From: Cytobacillus firmus | Lineage (GTDB): Bacteria; Bacillota; Bacilli; Bacillales; Cytobacillaceae | NCBI RefSeq assembly: GCF_023657595.1 | Contig: NZ_CP098323.1 | Span: 2,690,001 to 2,754,000, forward strand | Length of the DNA: 64,000 nucleotides | Direction of reading: 5' to 3' | Shown here: positions 61,423 through 64,000 of the stretch, piece by piece | Layout of the letters: each line of letters begins with the position of its first letter | Numbering within the stretch: position 1 is the first letter of the stretch | Program-made: the position numbers and the translations under genes | The notes under the pieces: model-generated | Seen by the model: the letters and a program-made list of their open reading frames with translations, nothing else | Database searches by the model: none | What the model was told of the DNA's origin: nothing

Positions 61423-62776
61423 ATTCTGCCTCCAAACAAGCTGCCAGCCAATTTTTCACAAGCTGAGGATTCGATGCAAAATGAAAGTGTGTATAGCCGG
61501 CTGCAAGATTATCAGTTAAATAGCCTTCCTTCTGAGACCGGAAGCGGCCCTTGCAAAAGTAAGCCGGTGATGAGTGCTCTCCTTCATATGCCGAGTAATG
61601 GAATTCATGCCCTTTTGCCTGCTCTCCTTCATACATTAAGAAGTTGCCAGGAACACCTGTGATTTCCCGATACCCGAGTGCAGCCAATTTATCCTGCATC
61701 CTGACCCGGCCTGGAATAACACCGATCATCGGGAATGCCTGGCCTTTTTGATCCACAATTTCTTCTGTTAAATACATAAATCCGCCGCATTCTGCCAATG
61801 TCGGCAGACCCTTCTCCAGCGCCGCCTTGATGGAAAGTTTTGATGCTTCATTTTTTGCCAGAGCTTCAGCAAACTCTTCCGGGAAGCCGCCGCCAATATA
61901 AAGCCCCTGTGCTCTTTCAGGGACTTCCTCGTTATCGAGCGGTGAGAAGAAATGCAATGTGGCACCATGGGCTCGCAGCAATTCTAAGTTTTCTTCATAG
62001 TAAAAATTAAAGGCCGCATCTCTGGCAACCGCAATATGTACTTCCTGTCTTTCCGGCTGAGCATCAAAAATCGAAGAGGAAACCTCCAGGACATGGGCTT
62101 TCGTTAGTTCCAGAAGCTGATCAATATCGACTGTTTCTTCAATCGCTTCTGCCAAACTTTCAAAATAGGAATCTAAATCACCGCGTTCAATGGCCGGCAC
62201 CAGCCCCAAATGACGGCTTGGCATCTCGGCTACAGCTCCTTTTGGGAGATAGCCAATGACAGGAATTCCGCATTCTTGTTCAATTGCTGATTTGACAATG
62301 TCAAAATGGCTTTTGCTTCCTAATTGATTGGCAAGGACACCAACGATATGGGAGCTTTCATCAAGCATTTGAAAACCTTTGACAATCGCAGCCGCACTTC
62401 TTGCCATACTTGCCGCATTGACAATTAATATGACAGGACTTTTTGTAATCCCGCTAATATGGGCAGCAGATCCTTCATTGGATAATGGTGATTTGCCATC
62501 ATAGAATCCCATTACTCCCTCAATAATTGATACGTCTGTATCGCAGCTTGCTCTTGCGACAATAGCACGCACGGTATCATGGGACATCATGAAACTATCA
62601 ATATTTCGGGAAGGGCGTTTGGTGACAGCAGTATGATACGCCGGGTCAATGTAATCCGGGCCGCACTTAAAGCCCTGCACGGTTAACCCGCGCTTCAACA
62701 GCGCACGCATAATGCCGATCGTGAAGGTTGTTTTTCCGACACCGCTTCCGGTTCCGGCCAGAACAAATCGATTCAT
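61391..62776 (-). CDS. cbiA: Cobyrinate a,c-diamide synthase
   Basis: 461 aa. N-terminal P-loop amidoligase domain ('AGTGSGVGKTTFTIGIMRAL', 'IEGVMGFYDGKSPLSNEG') and C-terminal class-I glutamine amidotransferase with nucleophile Cys in 'LAECGGFMYLTEEI' and His in 'HFHFASNP'. Amidates cob(II)yrinate at a and c with ATP and glutamine. Starts four bases inside cbiG. Confidence 0.96.
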   Translation of the reverse strand: MNRFVLAGTGSGVGKTTFTIGIMRALLKRGLTVQGFKCGPDYIDPAYHTAVTKRPSRNIDSFMMSHDTVRAIVARASCDTDVSIIEGVMGFYDGKSPLSNEGSAAHISGITKSPVILIVNAASMARSAAAIVKGFQMLDESSHIVGVLANQLGSKSHFDIVKSAIEQECGIPVIGYLPKGAVAEMPSRHLGLVPAIERGDLDSYFESLAEAIEETVDIDQLLELTKAHVLEVSSSIFDAQPERQEVHIAVARDAAFNFYYEENLELLRAHGATLHFFSPLDNEEVPERAQGLYIGGGFPEEFAEALAKNEASKLSIKAALEKGLPTLAECGGFMYLTEEIVDQKGQAFPMIGVIPGRVRMQDKLAALGYREITGVPGNFLMYEGEQAKGHEFHYSAYEGEHSSPAYFCKGRFRSQKEGYLTDNLAAGYTHFHFASNPQLVKNWLAACLEAEYELFPVINES

Positions 62777-63909
62777 CCTCTTCCCTCCTCAAAATTGATA
62801 CGTGCAATGCTGATGGTCACATTGCCGCTCTTCTTTTTCGCCAGCAGCAATTCCTTCGCATTTGCATACCTCATGGCCGCCGGCTCGCTGACCCCATAAG
62901 CGCCGGTATATTTAAAGACGGTGTCCGACGGATTCTGCATAGGAATCTCATTCAGCTCTTCAGGTGTGTATGTAACAAACGGCCAGTTATATTTAGCTGT
63001 TAATTCCAGCAGGGCTGCCTCGTCTTTTTTCAGATTAATAGATGCAATCGCTTTGACACTTTTTTTGCTCAAACCTTGCTCCGCCAATGTTTCATCGATT
63101 ACTCTTTCAATCTCTGCCATTGACGTTCCTCGATTGCAGCCAATCCCAAGAACAATTGATTTTGGACGGTACAGGACGCCATTCTCAAGCAGCGCCTCTT
63201 CATGCGGCACTAGAATGCGATCTGTAATAAGTAATGCGGCTTGAGGCTTCGCCTTGATGGCTTCCTCTATAGATTGATAGATTTTTAGATTGTCCGGCAT
63301 TTCCCGGTCGTACATCCACCAATTCTTTTCCCCTGTTTCCTGCACGATTGCCACATGATCTTCATTGACAACCGATGCACTGACAGGTGTTAATTTTTCT
63401 TCACTATCCCACATCCACCCGAATTGGGCGCCAAATAAATCGACAGGAATCGTTTTTTGAACATCTGATGCGGTGGTCACAACGGGCGACGCCCCAATGG
63501 CATGGGCAAATTCATGGGTTAAGGCATTGGCACCGCCAATATGGCCGGATAACACGCTGATGACATACTGGCCTTTATCATCAACCACCAGCACACCAGG
63601 GTCCGTCTTTTTATCGATCAAAAGCGGGGCAATCATGCGGACGACAGCACCGAGGGAAATGATGCAGATTATCCCTTTATACTGCTGGAATAATGCGGGC
63701 AATAATAGGCGGACCGTGCCATCAAATAACTGAATTTGCCGTGCTTCTTCATCGCCCTGTTCGAATTTTTTCATATAATACAGGTCTGCATACGGGAATA
63801 TTTCCGCATAGCTTCTTGCATGCGCCACCCCATGCTTTGTAATGGCAACAAGAGCATAGGGTTTGCGCTTATCAATTACCGGCATTTCACCTTCGCGCAA
63901 ACTAATCAT
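62773..63909 (-). CDS. cbiG: Cobalt-precorrin-5A hydrolase
   Basis: 378 aa with the three CbiG parts: N-terminal ('FVIICIISLGAVVRMIAPLL'-like, here 'GIICIISLGAVVRMIAPLL'), linker with 'VISVLSGHIGGANALTHEFA', and C-terminal CobE-like domain ('SIVLGIGCNRGTSMAEIERV', 'DTVFKYTGAYGVSEPAAM'). Opens the delta-lactone ring with loss of acetaldehyde, a step unique to the anaerobic pathway. The ATG overlaps the cbiF stop by eight bases; AAAGGTG is nine bases upstream. Confidence 0.95.
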   Translation of the reverse strand: MISLREGEMPVIDKRKPYALVAITKHGVAHARSYAEIFPYADLYYMKKFEQGDEEARQIQLFDGTVRLLLPALFQQYKGIICIISLGAVVRMIAPLLIDKKTDPGVLVVDDKGQYVISVLSGHIGGANALTHEFAHAIGASPVVTTASDVQKTIPVDLFGAQFGWMWDSEEKLTPVSASVVNEDHVAIVQETGEKNWWMYDREMPDNLKIYQSIEEAIKAKPQAALLITDRILVPHEEALLENGVLYRPKSIVLGIGCNRGTSMAEIERVIDETLAEQGLSKKSVKAIASINLKKDEAALLELTAKYNWPFVTYTPEELNEIPMQNPSDTVFKYTGAYGVSEPAAMRYANAKELLLAKKKSGNVTISIARINFEEGRG

Positions 63910-64000
63910 TCGCCGTCACACCTTTACGGAAGCCATGTGTGAACGTTTTGTCATATAGCTTCGAGCGGTATTCTTTTTCATGGATATGCGGGTCCAATGC
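63902..64000 (-). CDS. cbiF: Cobalt-precorrin-4 methyltransferase, C-terminal end
   Basis: Last 32 codons of a gene running off the right edge: ALDPHIHEKEYRSKLYDKTF, then THGFRKGVTAND and a stop. The 'SKLYD..F.HGFR' ending is typical of CbiF/CobM, and cbiF normally precedes cbiG in Bacillus cobalamin operons. The catalytic domain is outside the window, so the call rests on this tail and position. Confidence 0.7.
   Translation of the reverse strand, partial: ALDPHIHEKEYRSKLYDKTFTHGFRKGVTAND

Noticed and set aside
1..64000. tRNA/rRNA genes, CRISPR arrays, insertion sequences, prophage
   Set aside because: No cloverleaf-type clusters, regularly spaced repeats, transposase or phage-type frames were noticed in reading both strands.

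Overview
The window looks like chromosome from an endospore-forming member of the Bacillaceae (Cytobacillus/Mesobacillus-like; the genus is inferred from gene content only). It holds a complete gerA-type germinant receptor operon with a forespore sigma-G promoter, a spoIIP paralogue, an RsbR-type stressosome protein, Bacillus-style GGAGG ribosome sites with frequent TTG/GTG starts, and the back half of a Bacillus megaterium-like anaerobic cobalamin operon. I saw no rRNA, tRNA, CRISPR array, prophage or intact insertion sequence.

Layout. 0-4 kb: start of an RpiR-like regulator, then gerAA-gerAB-gerAC. 4.1-9 kb: a sigma-54 module, with a PrpR-N/PAS/AAA+ activator divergent from a YfcC-family transporter and isoaspartyl dipeptidase; a perfect -24/-12 promoter and an inverted repeat lie between them. 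9.1-11.5 kb: a zinc-economy cluster of cysteine-free ribosomal proteins L33, L31 and S14, an FAD protein and an unknown protein, with two Zur-type boxes. 11.7-20 kb: exported amidase, TetR-controlled ABC exporter with twin operators, YibE/F pair. 19.3-23 kb: an RsbR-like gene, CBO0543, DUF817, XRE and DUF2975 genes, with decayed copies of yibF and DUF817 nearby. 23.2-36.1 kb: an AT-rich patchwork with a two-component system, YdhK, multicopper oxidase, CcdA-like protein, SpoIIP, MATE pump and F510_1955 protein, interspersed with broken genes (cupredoxin, beta-propeller, response regulator). 36.3-39.2 kb: M20 peptidase and gamma-glutamyltransferase.

39.5-50 kb is the most interesting region. 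Six genes with no gaps (overlapping or abutting) encode an Hpt-REC-GGDEF-REC protein, a membrane HEAT-repeat protein, a polysaccharide-synthase-like GT2, a large membrane-anchored glycosidase-like protein, a CheY-like regulator and a hybrid histidine kinase. Together they could form a phosphorelay that controls c-di-GMP production and secretion of a polysaccharide. The layout is not that of ydaJKLMN, pel or bcs.

50.4-53.7 kb holds DUF3231, a CBO0543 gene broken by an in-frame stop, lysoplasmalogenase, MOSC and another CBO0543-like gene. 53.8-64 kb is a minus-strand cobalamin operon running cbiF (partial)-cbiG-cbiA-precorrin-2 dehydrogenase-SUMT-nitroreductase-btuR-methyltransferase-btuC-btuD-btuF-cbiX. 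A structured intergenic repeat sits between btuF and an unusual ferredoxin-CbiX fusion ending in a histidine tail.

All family names come from recognising motifs by eye; no database was searched.
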